Part shown: piece after piece, positions 1 through 6,803 of the stretch
How the letters are laid out: every line of letters begins with the position of its first letter
Position numbering within the stretch: the stretch's first letter is position 1
From: CAYWXV01 sp964462535
GTDB taxonomy: Bacteria; Bacteroidota; Ignavibacteria; OLB7
Assembly (NCBI GenBank): GCA_964462535.1
Contig: CAYWXV010000107.1
Coordinates: 1 to 6,803, forward strand
Direction of reading: 5' to 3'
DNA length: 6,803 bases
Notes under the pieces: generated by a model
The model's input: only the letters and a program-made list of their open reading frames with translations
What the model was told of the DNA's origin: nothing
The model's database searches: none
Translations under genes and position numbers: made by a program

Positions 1-1
1 C

Positions 2-3000
2 GAACTCCGCGTCTTCATCTCCTCCACCTTCCGCGATCTACAGGAAGAACGGGAGCACCTTGTCAAGAAGATCTTCCCGGAGATTCGTGCGCTTTGCAGG
101 GAACGTGGGGTGACGTTCACCGATATCGATCTCAGATGGGGCATCACTGAAGAGGAGGCCGAGCGTGAAAGCATCATTCGCATCTGCCTCGATGAGATTG
201 ATAAATGCCGACCATATTTCATCGCAATCCTCGGCGAGCGATATGGCTGGACGCCGCCCCGTTCAGAGGCTGATCGTCTAGCCGACGATTTCCCCCACCT
301 GGCAAACGACCTCACCGCAGGGACGAGCATCACGGAAATGGAGATCGTGCATGGGGTTCTTGCGAACCCTGCGATGGCCGACCATGCCTGCTTCTATTTC
401 CGTGATCGGGCTGTCACACCCGACGAGTTCATCGATACCGATCCGAACGCCATCGAACGACTGCGGGCTCTGAAGCAACGTATCCGTCAGAGCGGCTTTC
501 CACTGCGCGAAAATTTCACAAGCCCGGTCGAACTGGGTCAATGGATAACAGCGGATCTTCAACGAGTCCTCGATGTTGAACATCCGGAGAGCCAGGCGCC
601 TTCGCCTCTGGAACTCGAACGTCGCGCACACGCCGCCTTCGCCGCCAGCCGCACACGGGCCTACGTCCCGAACCCGGACCACCTGCGCGAGTTCCATGCC
701 TGGATCGACGCCCATCCGCACGATGACAACGCGACACCCTTGATCATCACCGGCGCATCGGGGCTGGGAAAAAGTTCTCTGGTTGCACACCTGGTGGACG
801 ACTATCGATCCAACTACCCAATGGCATTGGTCATAGAGCATTATGTCGGATCTACCGCCACCAGCGGTTCGGCCACGGCAATCATGCGCCACGTGGTTGA
901 AGAGATACGCGATCGCCTCGCCATCACGGACGAACTCCCTACAAATCCCGGCGAGTTGCAGAGGAGCTTCCCGAACTGGCTCTATCGTGCTGAACATGAG
1001 GCGACGAGTCTCGGCATGCCCATCCTCATCGTCCTCGACGCCGTCAATCAGCTCAACGACGAGGGGCAACGGCTGGCATGGCTGCCGAAGAAGTTTCCGG
1101 CGGGTATCGCCCTGGTACTCTCGACAACTCCAGGGGAATCAAACACGCGACTGGAAGAACGTGGATGGCGACGATTGGACGTTCAGCCCCTTATCGACCC
1201 GAACGTACAAATAGCGATTGTGCGTCGCTACCTCGGGGAATTCCGCAAGGGAATCACAGACCAGCAGGTGGAACGCCTCACGGCAGATGAGAAAGCCGCG
1301 TCTCCTCTCTTCCTGCGTGTCGTTGCCGAGGAGTTGCGGATCCACGGTGAACATGAAACGCTGGACGATGCCATCGACAGGTACGTTCGTGCCCACGAAC
1401 TTCTGGATGTCTTCGACATCATGCTCGCACGCATGGAAGTCGACTATGGCAGCAAACCCGTGCGGGCAATGCTCAGTGCGATCTGGGCGTCCCGGTCGGG
1501 TCTGACCGAGTCGGAGCTGCTGGGGATCACGGGAATTGCTCGACTTGAGCTATCGCGTTTGCTCCTTGCGTTCGACTACCATTTCGTGCAGCGCGAGGGA
1601 ATGCTTGGCTTCTTCCACGACTATCTCCGGCGTGCGGTTGAGAGGCGCTATCTCGCTCAGGCATCGGACAAGCACTCTGCACACACTTCACTGATCAACT
1701 GGTTCGATGCTCTGCCGGCTGGAGCGAGGAGCTCTCGAGAACTCGTCTGGAACCTTCACGCAATCGGAGCAACCGGCACACTGCAGAAGGTCCTCGCGAA
1801 TGTTCAACACTTCATGTGGCTGTATTCCAGCGATACCGACTCGGAAGTGTCGCGCTACTGGTCCGAGCTCGGTGACCCCACGATGGTTGAGGATGCGTAT
1901 CGTGACGGTCTGACGCAATGGCGTCAGAACGGGTCGCCGGACTTCGAGGAGACCGACGTCCTGGCACGCGTTGGTGAATTGCTCGAGCGAAAAGGGCGGC
2001 TGCGGGAGGCGCTACGCATTCAGGACGAGCGTCTGTCGCTTGCCCGGATGAGAGAGGACGCATTTGAGATGACGAACGCGAGGCTTGCGTTGGGAGTGCT
2101 TCAGATGCGTCTGGGAGAAAACGCCACGGCACTCTCCGAATTGAAGCAAGTAGCAGACTACTTCGCCGAGACGCATCGCCCCGCCGAGATGGCAAACGCC
2201 ATTGGGCATATGGGAACCCTCTACTATGCGCTCGGCGATCTCGATCCCGCGCTCGATTGCTTTTCGAAATGTCGGACGATCGCAGAGGAGATTGGCGACC
2301 GCAAACAGTTTTCGTATGCCGTCGGGAACATGGGGGTTATCTATCGCGCCCGCGCCGAACACGACCGCGCGCTGGAATGCTTTTCGCAATGGGAGTCCAT
2401 CAGTCGCGAGCGCGGAGATCTTCGCGGCATCGCGTTCGCCGTTGGGAACATGGGTGGAGTCTGGATGGACACCGGGTATTTCGACAAGGCACTCGACGGC
2501 TTCGTTCAGGCCGAAACAATCGGTCGGCTGCTTGGCGACGGTCTGATTCTCTCCATTGTTCTTGAAAACATCGCTATGGTCCACAGTGAGCGGGGGGAGC
2601 TGGACGTCGCACTCAGATACTACAATGAAGTCGAGGCGACTGACCGCGAACGTGGGGATCGTCAAGGACTTATGTCAGCCCTCACCGGCATTGGTGGTAT
2701 TCAAATCAGACTTCGGGAATACAAACGCGGGCTGGAGGTTCTCGCCGAAGCCGAAATCCTCGCTCAAGGGCTGGGGGACCGTCCGGGAGAGGCTCAGATC
2801 ATGCTCAGACAGGGAATAGCGCACAAGGCTCGTGGTGAGTACGATCGGGCGTTGGAACGATACGAGCGCGCGGAGGCGCTTGCACGCGATGTCAAGCACC
2901 ACCGCACACTGTCGATGATCCTGGGAAGACGGGCCCAGCTCCATTATGCTCGGGGCGAGCATGATGAGGCTCTCAGTCGATTCTTCTCCGCCATTGATCT

Positions 3001-3490
3001 ATGCCGCGGTATAGGCTACGAGCATGGCGCTCAACCCTGGCTGGTCGGTGCCGCAAGTCTGCTGCTCGATGTGATCCGCGACGTTTCGGAGATGCCCCCC
3101 TTTCTTGTTTCCATTTTCCCTGATCGATCCCCGTCCGCGGAGCAGTCCTGGCGTGCCGATGTCGCCCACCGTGCGCGGCAGTTGGTCGATGACAGCATTG
3201 CCATCGCCAGCGTGCATCGCGATCAACCATCGCTTTTCGAAGAGCGCATCCTGCTTGCACGAATAGATGACACGAACGGGGACTCCGCACGCGCACTTGA
3301 ACAACTGCGCGGTATGCAGCGGGAGGAACTCGACGATTCAACGCGAGCGGACGTGCTATACTGGATATGGCGTATCACACGCACCAAAAACGATCGGACC
3401 GAGGCGCTTCGTAGCTATCGGTCGCTCCCACAAACCACGTTGGACAGTGAACACAGAGCCAGACTCGCAGAGTTGGAGGCATTTGAATAG
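2..3490 (+). CDS. DUF4062 - STAND NTPase - TPR protein, paralog A (5' end cut off by window)
   Basis: Predicted NLR-like signalling NTPase, 1162 residues visible (residue 1 = base 2). The frame is open from the window edge, and DUF4062 motifs begin before the first in-frame ATG (110), so that ATG is internal; by alignment with paralog B about five codons are missing. Domains: DUF4062 type at 1-135 (FISSTF at 5-10, DLRWG at 43-47, CRPYF at 69-73, GERYGW at 78-83, TEME at 111-114, FYFR at 131-134); conserved linker around 204-222; P-loop NTPase with Walker A GASGLGKS at 251-258 and Walker B ending at D346 in DAVNQL; a PLFLR motif near 435 resembling the GxP motif of NB-ARC proteins; winged-helix-like segment about 488-550 with H539-D540; connector 551-652; nine 40-residue TPRs at 653-1012; helical cap 1013-1162. 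No signal peptide or membrane segment is evident in the visible part, so a cytoplasmic protein is likely. An antiphage or stress-receptor role is inferred from architecture only. Domain assignment is firm; biological role and ligand are unknown. Confidence 0.95.
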   Translation, partial: ELRVFISSTFRDLQEEREHLVKKIFPEIRALCRERGVTFTDIDLRWGITEEEAERESIIRICLDEIDKCRPYFIAILGERYGWTPPRSEADRLADDFPHLANDLTAGTSITEMEIVHGVLANPAMADHACFYFRDRAVTPDEFIDTDPNAIERLRALKQRIRQSGFPLRENFTSPVELGQWITADLQRVLDVEHPESQAPSPLELERRAHAAFAASRTRAYVPNPDHLREFHAWIDAHPHDDNATPLIITGASGLGKSSLVAHLVDDYRSNYPMALVIEHYVGSTATSGSATAIMRHVVEEIRDRLAITDELPTNPGELQRSFPNWLYRAEHEATSLGMPILIVLDAVNQLNDEGQRLAWLPKKFPAGIALVLSTTPGESNTRLEERGWRRLDVQPLIDPNVQIAIVRRYLGEFRKGITDQQVERLTADEKAASPLFLRVVAEELRIHGEHETLDDAIDRYVRAHELLDVFDIMLARMEVDYGSKPVRAMLSAIWASRSGLTESELLGITGIARLELSRLLLAFDYHFVQREGMLGFFHDYLRRAVERRYLAQASDKHSAHTSLINWFDALPAGARSSRELVWNLHAIGATGTLQKVLANVQHFMWLYSSDTDSEVSRYWSELGDPTMVEDAYRDGLTQWRQNGSPDFEETDVLARVGELLERKGRLREALRIQDERLSLARMREDAFEMTNARLALGVLQMRLGENATALSELKQVADYFAETHRPAEMANAIGHMGTLYYALGDLDPALDCFSKCRTIAEEIGDRKQFSYAVGNMGVIYRARAEHDRALECFSQWESISRERGDLRGIAFAVGNMGGVWMDTGYFDKALDGFVQAETIGRLLGDGLILSIVLENIAMVHSERGELDVALRYYNEVEATDRERGDRQGLMSALTGIGGIQIRLREYKRGLEVLAEAEILAQGLGDRPGEAQIMLRQGIAHKARGEYDRALERYERAEALARDVKHHRTLSMILGRRAQLHYARGEHDEALSRFFSAIDLCRGIGYEHGAQPWLVGAASLLLDVIRDVSEMPPFLVSIFPDRSPSAEQSWRADVAHRARQLVDDSIAIASVHRDQPSLFEERILLARIDDTNGDSARALEQLRGMQREELDDSTRADVLYWIWRITRTKNDRTEALRSYRSLPQTTLDSEHRARLAELEAFE
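1958..3037 (+). repeat. Nine in-phase 120-bp TPR units in paralog A
   Basis: The coding sequence falls into nine consecutive 40-codon units with no insertion or deletion between them. Typical units open with A-V-G-N-M-G, have A-L near position 18 followed by an aromatic at 22, and end with a G-D turn near positions 33-34. This is the long 40-residue TPR class seen in LGN/GPSM2-type proteins, rather than the 34-residue class. Units 3 to 5 match the consensus best; units 1, 2, 7, 8 and 9 are more worn. Expected structure is a right-handed superhelix that binds a protein or peptide. Confidence 0.9.
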
Positions 3491-3526
3491 ACGCGAGTCA
3501 TACGCTTCGGGGATTACGTGGCAGCG

Positions 3527-3546
3527 CAATGGGCCCCCATTGTTTT
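3527..3546 (+). terminator. Possible intrinsic terminator after paralog A
   Basis: A perfect inverted repeat, CAATGGG and CCCATTG separated by CC, lies 36 bases after the stop of paralog A and is followed directly by TTTT. With a realistic 4-base loop the stem is 6 bp. The stem is short and the T run is only four bases, so termination would be partial at best. Confidence 0.35.
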
Positions 3547-3615
3547 CGTCGATCCTTGCCCCGAAACTCTCTCTTCATGTCCCCCCACTACGCCTATTGC
3601 CTTCAACGTCTGTCC
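3547..3615 (+). other. C-rich, G-poor intergenic stretch, possible Rho-loading region
   Basis: By hand count these 69 bases hold 30 C and 9 G, including CCCC at 3559-3562 and CCCCCC at 3581-3586 with many pyrimidine-C steps. Untranslated RNA with C well above G is the known preference of Rho factor. It lies just past the weak hairpin, where incomplete intrinsic termination would leave it exposed. There is no defined consensus, so this rests on composition alone. The rest of the gap (3616-3682) has no clear -35/-10 pair and no recognisable operator. Confidence 0.3.
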
Positions 3616-3655
3616 AGGGTACCGGAGCGGATTTCAGCCCGCGCGCCCCGTACTC

Positions 3656-3685
3656 AAAGGTCCCCCATACCATCGAGCTCGCATG
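3656..3685 (+). promoter_or_regulatory. Start region of paralog B without a strong ribosome binding site
   Basis: The bases just before the ATG at 3683 carry only a GAG triplet (3675-3677, five bases from the ATG). The nearest better purine run, AAAGG at 3656-3660, is 22 bases upstream and too far for normal Shine-Dalgarno pairing. The start is decided by homology rather than by the binding site. A TACCAT hexamer at 3668-3673 fits the loose TANNNT form of a -10 element, nine bases before the ATG, which would permit a very short leader; no -35 accompanies it. Confidence 0.25.
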
Positions 3686-6600
3686 AATGCCTCAAATGAT
3701 TTGCGCGTGTTCATCTCCTCGACCTTCAGCGATCTCCAAGAGGAACGCGAGCATCTGGTGAAGAAGATCTTTCCAGAGATCCGGGCCCTCTGTCGTACGC
3801 GCGGGATTACGTTCACGGAGGTCGACCTGCGTTGGGGGTTGACCGAGGAGCAAGCGACGCTTGGAACGATTGTTCGCACATGTCTGGAAGAAGTTGACAA
3901 GTGCAGACCCTACTTCATAGGAATGCTCGGCGACCGGTATGGGTGGTCCCCCGATCTCCATGAAGTCCTGATTGACCCCGAACTCCTGGCGCGTTTTCCC
4001 TGGGTCGAAGATGCCGTCGTTGATGGCACGAGCCTGACCGAAATGGAATTCATGCATGGCGTCTTCGGTGCCGATTATCAGAATGAGGACTTCGCGTATT
4101 TCTACCATCGACCGCACCCGAGTGTCAATTCCGACAATCCGGCGAAACTCGAGCACCTGATTCAGCGCGTGCGTGACGGGAACTATCCGCTCCGCGAATT
4201 CGGCGATAGTGAACAACTGGGTCTGCTTGTTCGGGATGACCTGCGGAGAGCAATTGATCTTCACTGGCCGGAAGATTCAGCGCCAACTGCCATCGAGCTC
4301 GAGAGACGGGCCCACAGCGCATTTGCCGCGAGCCGCCGCCGAGCTTATATCCCAAACCCGTCCCATCTGAAAGAGTTCAGCCACTGGATCTCGGAGGGAA
4401 CAACTCCGCTGGTCATCAGCGCGCGGAGCGGTTTGGGGAAGAGCGCGCTGGCAGCCTATCTATGCGAACGCTATCGCGCGAAGAATCCCCAGGGATTGAT
4501 CATCGAGCACTATGTCGGCGCGTCGGAACAGAGTGGCTCCGCAACCTCTCTGGCGCGGCGCCTGATTCACGAGATCTGTGATCGGTTCGCCATACGCGAT
4601 CAACCTCCGTCTGACCCGCGTAAACTCCTTGAGGACATTGCTGGATGGCTCTGGCGATTGGGTCATCGGGCCGCCGAGGAAGGCCTCCCTGTGCTGATCG
4701 TGCTCGACGCACTGAATCATCTTGACGCGGACGGACAACGACTCTCGTGGCTCCCGTCGACGCTCCCCGAAAACCTGAAGCTCATCGTGACGGCGACACC
4801 GGGAGATGCCCTCGATAACCTGCGTGCTCGGAACTGGGAGTGGCTGGAGCTTGCGCCGATCGAGGACACGCGCGTGAGGCAGAGTATCGTCCTTCGCTAT
4901 CTCGGCGAGTTTCACAAAGGCATTTCGCCGGAGCAGGTGCGACGGATCACGGACGACCCGAAAGCCTCGTACCCACTCTATCTCCGTGTGGTGGCAGAGG
5001 AGCTTCGGCTCCACGGGGAACACGAGTCACTTGGACGGTTGATCGACCAGTTTGCTTCTGCCGAAGACCTGGCCGATGTCTTTCAGCAGATGTTGGAACG
5101 GATCGAAGCGGATTTTGGGGGCGGGTACGTTCGCGAAGTGTTGACGCTCATCTGGGCGACTCGTGCCGGGTTGGCTGAGACCGATCTCCTGTTGCTCACA
5201 GGAATGAGCCGGCTGGAGTTGTCGAGCCTTCTCTTCGCACTCGACTACCACCTTCTGCAGAAGAATGGTTTGCTGGGATTCTTCCACGACTACCTGCGGC
5301 GCGCGGTCGAGAAACGGTACCTGAGCAGGCAAGAAGTACGCGACGAACGCTATCGGAAGCTTGCAGACTATTTCGAGGGAGAAGAAGTATCGCTACGCGC
5401 GACGATGGAGATGGTTCAATCGCTCGAGATGCTGTCGGACATGGAACGGCTGCGGAGCGTACTGAGTGACCCCGAGCGCTTTGCGGAGTTGTGGGTATTC
5501 GAGCAGCAGGAGGTTCTAAGACTCTGGTCAGGTACAGAACCATCGACCGTGAACGATGCCTATCGAACTGGTCAGGAGAGGTGGCTTATGAAGGAGAGAT
5601 CCGGCCAGGAACAATTCGATGTGCAGTTCAGGATCGCCGAACTCCTCTTTCGACTTGGGGCGTGGGCCGATTCAGAGAATTGGTATCGGTCCTGTGAGGA
5701 GATCGCACGGGAGATCGAAGACCCGTCCGGCATCGCACGCGCCGTCGGCAATCTCGGAATCGTTCATTGGAGCGTAGGTAGGCACGAAGCGGCGCTCTCC
5801 TGCTTTGCCGAGCAGGAGGAGATTGCGCAACGAATCGGGGACCGGGAGAGCATGGCGAGCGCAATCGGAAGTCGCGGCAATATCCATTGGAGTCAAGGCC
5901 AGTTTGCAAGCGCGCTTGCCTGTTATCAGCAGCAGGAAGTACTAGCGAGGGAGCTTGGAGACCAGGGTCGTATCTCTCTAGCAATCGGCAATCTTGGACT
6001 CGCCCATTGGAATCTTGGCCATGTCGACAAGGCAATGGCCTGTTACTTGGAGCAGGAATCAATAGCGCGCTCCCTGGGAGATGGTCGGAGTCTTGTCCTG
6101 GCGGTGGGCAATATTGCCAATGTTCATCTCCACCGTCAGGAACGGTCCGAGGCCCTCGGGCGCTATCTGGAGCAGGAGAAGATCGCTCTCGAGCTTGGCG
6201 ATCGTCAGAATCACGGCATTGCCCAGGGGAATCGAGGTCTGATTCATGAAGCTCGAGAGGACTACCGCGAAGCGCTGCTCTGTTTTCAACTGGCCGTGCG
6301 CGAGCACCGCGAGATGGGGTTCCGCTACGGCCTCACGTACTGGCTGGAGGGGATCGCGCGCGTGCTCATGGTGCTCTCCACATCCGGCGAGGAGATTCCA
6401 GAGTATGTGACACCGTACATCCAGCGCGCACATGGACGTACTACGGAATTCACGAGCGGGGTGAGGACTGATGCGCTGGAGGCTGCGCGCGCATACGCGG
6501 ACGAATGCGTCGCCATCTCAGACGACATATCGAAGCCTGACACACAACGAAGAGGGCGCCTGTTGTTGTGCCATATTGACATCGCTATAGGAGATACGAC

Positions 6601-6803
6601 GGCCGCCAGATCACGATTGCTCGGCTTGCTTGACTCGGCAGCCGACGACTCTGAACGTGCGACGTGTCATTACTGGCTCTGGAAATGGAAACTCGACGAC
6701 ACTCCTCACCACCAGAGAGAAGCTATTCGCCTTTTTGAATCCCTCCCGCCCAATCAGCTGAGCCACGAATCCCGACAGCACTTTGATGAGGTGACGGGGC
6801 GCG
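3683..6803 (+). CDS. DUF4062 - STAND NTPase - TPR protein, paralog B (3' end cut off by window)
   Basis: Second copy of the same architecture, 1040 residues visible with no stop before the edge. The ATG at 3683 is chosen because DUF4062 homology starts six residues later (LRVFISSTF at 7-15) and no in-frame ATG, GTG or TTG lies in the gap upstream. Domains: DUF4062 type with DLRWG at 48-52, GDRYGW at 83-88 and TEME at 119-122; P-loop NTPase with Walker A ARSGLGKS at 247-254 (Ala where paralog A has the first Gly) and Walker B ending at D342 in DALNHL; PLYLR motif near P431; winged-helix-like segment with H535-D536; six 40-residue TPRs at 647-886; C-terminal cap from 887. The visible end aligns to within a few residues of paralog A's stop. 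It is about 120 residues shorter than A, which is three repeats. The N-terminal half is close to A and the repeats are diverged. Predicted cytoplasmic receptor or signalling NTPase; ligand and output unknown. Confidence 0.95.
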   Translation, partial: MNASNDLRVFISSTFSDLQEEREHLVKKIFPEIRALCRTRGITFTEVDLRWGLTEEQATLGTIVRTCLEEVDKCRPYFIGMLGDRYGWSPDLHEVLIDPELLARFPWVEDAVVDGTSLTEMEFMHGVFGADYQNEDFAYFYHRPHPSVNSDNPAKLEHLIQRVRDGNYPLREFGDSEQLGLLVRDDLRRAIDLHWPEDSAPTAIELERRAHSAFAASRRRAYIPNPSHLKEFSHWISEGTTPLVISARSGLGKSALAAYLCERYRAKNPQGLIIEHYVGASEQSGSATSLARRLIHEICDRFAIRDQPPSDPRKLLEDIAGWLWRLGHRAAEEGLPVLIVLDALNHLDADGQRLSWLPSTLPENLKLIVTATPGDALDNLRARNWEWLELAPIEDTRVRQSIVLRYLGEFHKGISPEQVRRITDDPKASYPLYLRVVAEELRLHGEHESLGRLIDQFASAEDLADVFQQMLERIEADFGGGYVREVLTLIWATRAGLAETDLLLLTGMSRLELSSLLFALDYHLLQKNGLLGFFHDYLRRAVEKRYLSRQEVRDERYRKLADYFEGEEVSLRATMEMVQSLEMLSDMERLRSVLSDPERFAELWVFEQQEVLRLWSGTEPSTVNDAYRTGQERWLMKERSGQEQFDVQFRIAELLFRLGAWADSENWYRSCEEIAREIEDPSGIARAVGNLGIVHWSVGRHEAALSCFAEQEEIAQRIGDRESMASAIGSRGNIHWSQGQFASALACYQQQEVLARELGDQGRISLAIGNLGLAHWNLGHVDKAMACYLEQESIARSLGDGRSLVLAVGNIANVHLHRQERSEALGRYLEQEKIALELGDRQNHGIAQGNRGLIHEAREDYREALLCFQLAVREHREMGFRYGLTYWLEGIARVLMVLSTSGEEIPEYVTPYIQRAHGRTTEFTSGVRTDALEAARAYADECVAISDDISKPDTQRRGRLLLCHIDIAIGDTTAARSRLLGLLDSAADDSERATCHYWLWKWKLDDTPHHQREAIRLFESLPPNQLSHESRQHFDEVTGR
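5621..6340 (+). repeat. Six in-phase 120-bp TPR units in paralog B
   Basis: Six uninterrupted 40-codon units follow the same phase as in paralog A. Units 2 to 4 share a His-Trp pair at positions 9-10 and an E-Q-E motif near position 25, and they keep matching DNA words exactly 120 bases apart. Unit 6 leads directly into the C-terminal cap at the same structural point as unit 9 of paralog A (a Trp follows immediately in both). Likely the ligand-sensing part of the protein, by analogy with other STAND proteins. Confidence 0.9.

Noticed and set aside
110..112. ATG at 110 as the true start of paralog A
   Set aside because: The 36 codons before it, back to the window edge, match the conserved start of paralog B (64 of 83 identical over the region spanning it), so the real start is outside the window.
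278..1069. Antisense open frame of 263 codons inside paralog A
   Set aside because: It is in codon register with the sense gene. A stop in this frame needs a TTA, CTA or TCA codon on the sense strand, and these are rare in this GC-rich gene, so long antisense frames appear by chance. The translation has no recognisable domain.
2012..2665. Antisense open frame of 217 codons across the TPR array of paralog A
   Set aside because: Same codon-register shadow; its apparent internal periodicity only mirrors the 120-base repeats of the sense strand.
3534..3666. G-quadruplex on the minus strand from several C runs in the gap
   Set aside because: Runs of four to six C exist at 3534, 3559, 3581, 3646 and 3662, but the spacing between most is well above the short loops of a canonical quadruplex.
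3267..3686. Forward open frame bridging the end of paralog A and the gap
   Set aside because: Most of it overlaps paralog A out of frame, and the remainder is low-complexity C-rich intergenic sequence with no recognisable protein motif.
3692..4264. Antisense open frame of 190 codons opposite the start of paralog B
   Set aside because: It overlaps strongly conserved DUF4062 coding sequence in the antisense in-register frame, and no matching frame is needed to explain the conservation.
4460..5023. Antisense open frame of 187 codons opposite the NTPase of paralog B
   Set aside because: Again the in-register shadow of a high-GC gene, covering Walker A through the PLYLR motif of the real protein.

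Overview
The window comes from a fairly GC-rich bacterial chromosome. Codons prefer G or C at the third position, and the sense-strand codons TTA, CTA and TCA are rare. The species cannot be named from the sequence. This protein architecture is typical of large-genome, multi-domain-signalling bacteria (for example planctomycetes, myxobacteria, cyanobacteria and their neighbours), but that is only a general expectation.

The layout is simple: two large paralogous genes lie head to tail on the + strand and fill about 97% of the window. Gene A (from base 2, stop at 3490) lacks only its first few codons. Gene B (ATG at 3683) runs off the right edge with no stop in the window; by alignment to gene A it lacks only a few codons at its C-terminus. 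The 192-base gap between them (3491-3682) holds a small hairpin followed by a T run, then a C-rich, G-poor stretch, so the two genes may be separate transcription units. I found no tRNA, rRNA, CRISPR array, insertion sequence or antisense gene.

Both proteins share one domain order: an N-terminal DUF4062-type domain (FISSTF...DLRWG...CRPYF...RYGW), a conserved linker, a STAND-class P-loop NTPase with Walker A and Walker B, a winged-helix-like segment ending in an F-H-D-Y-L-R motif, a connector, an array of 40-residue tetratricopeptide repeats (nine in A, six in B) and a shared C-terminal cap. This is the effector - NTPase switch - repeat sensor plan of NLR-like receptors and of many bacterial STAND conflict proteins.

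The two proteins diverge in a gradient. By hand count identity is about 77% over the N-terminal domain (64 of 83), about 60% over the second half of the NTPase module (49 of 82), and about 35% between comparable repeats. The natural reading, which is inference, is a pair of receptors sharing an output and switch module while their repeat sensors have diverged, possibly to detect different signals. No partner gene, substrate or ligand can be read from the window.
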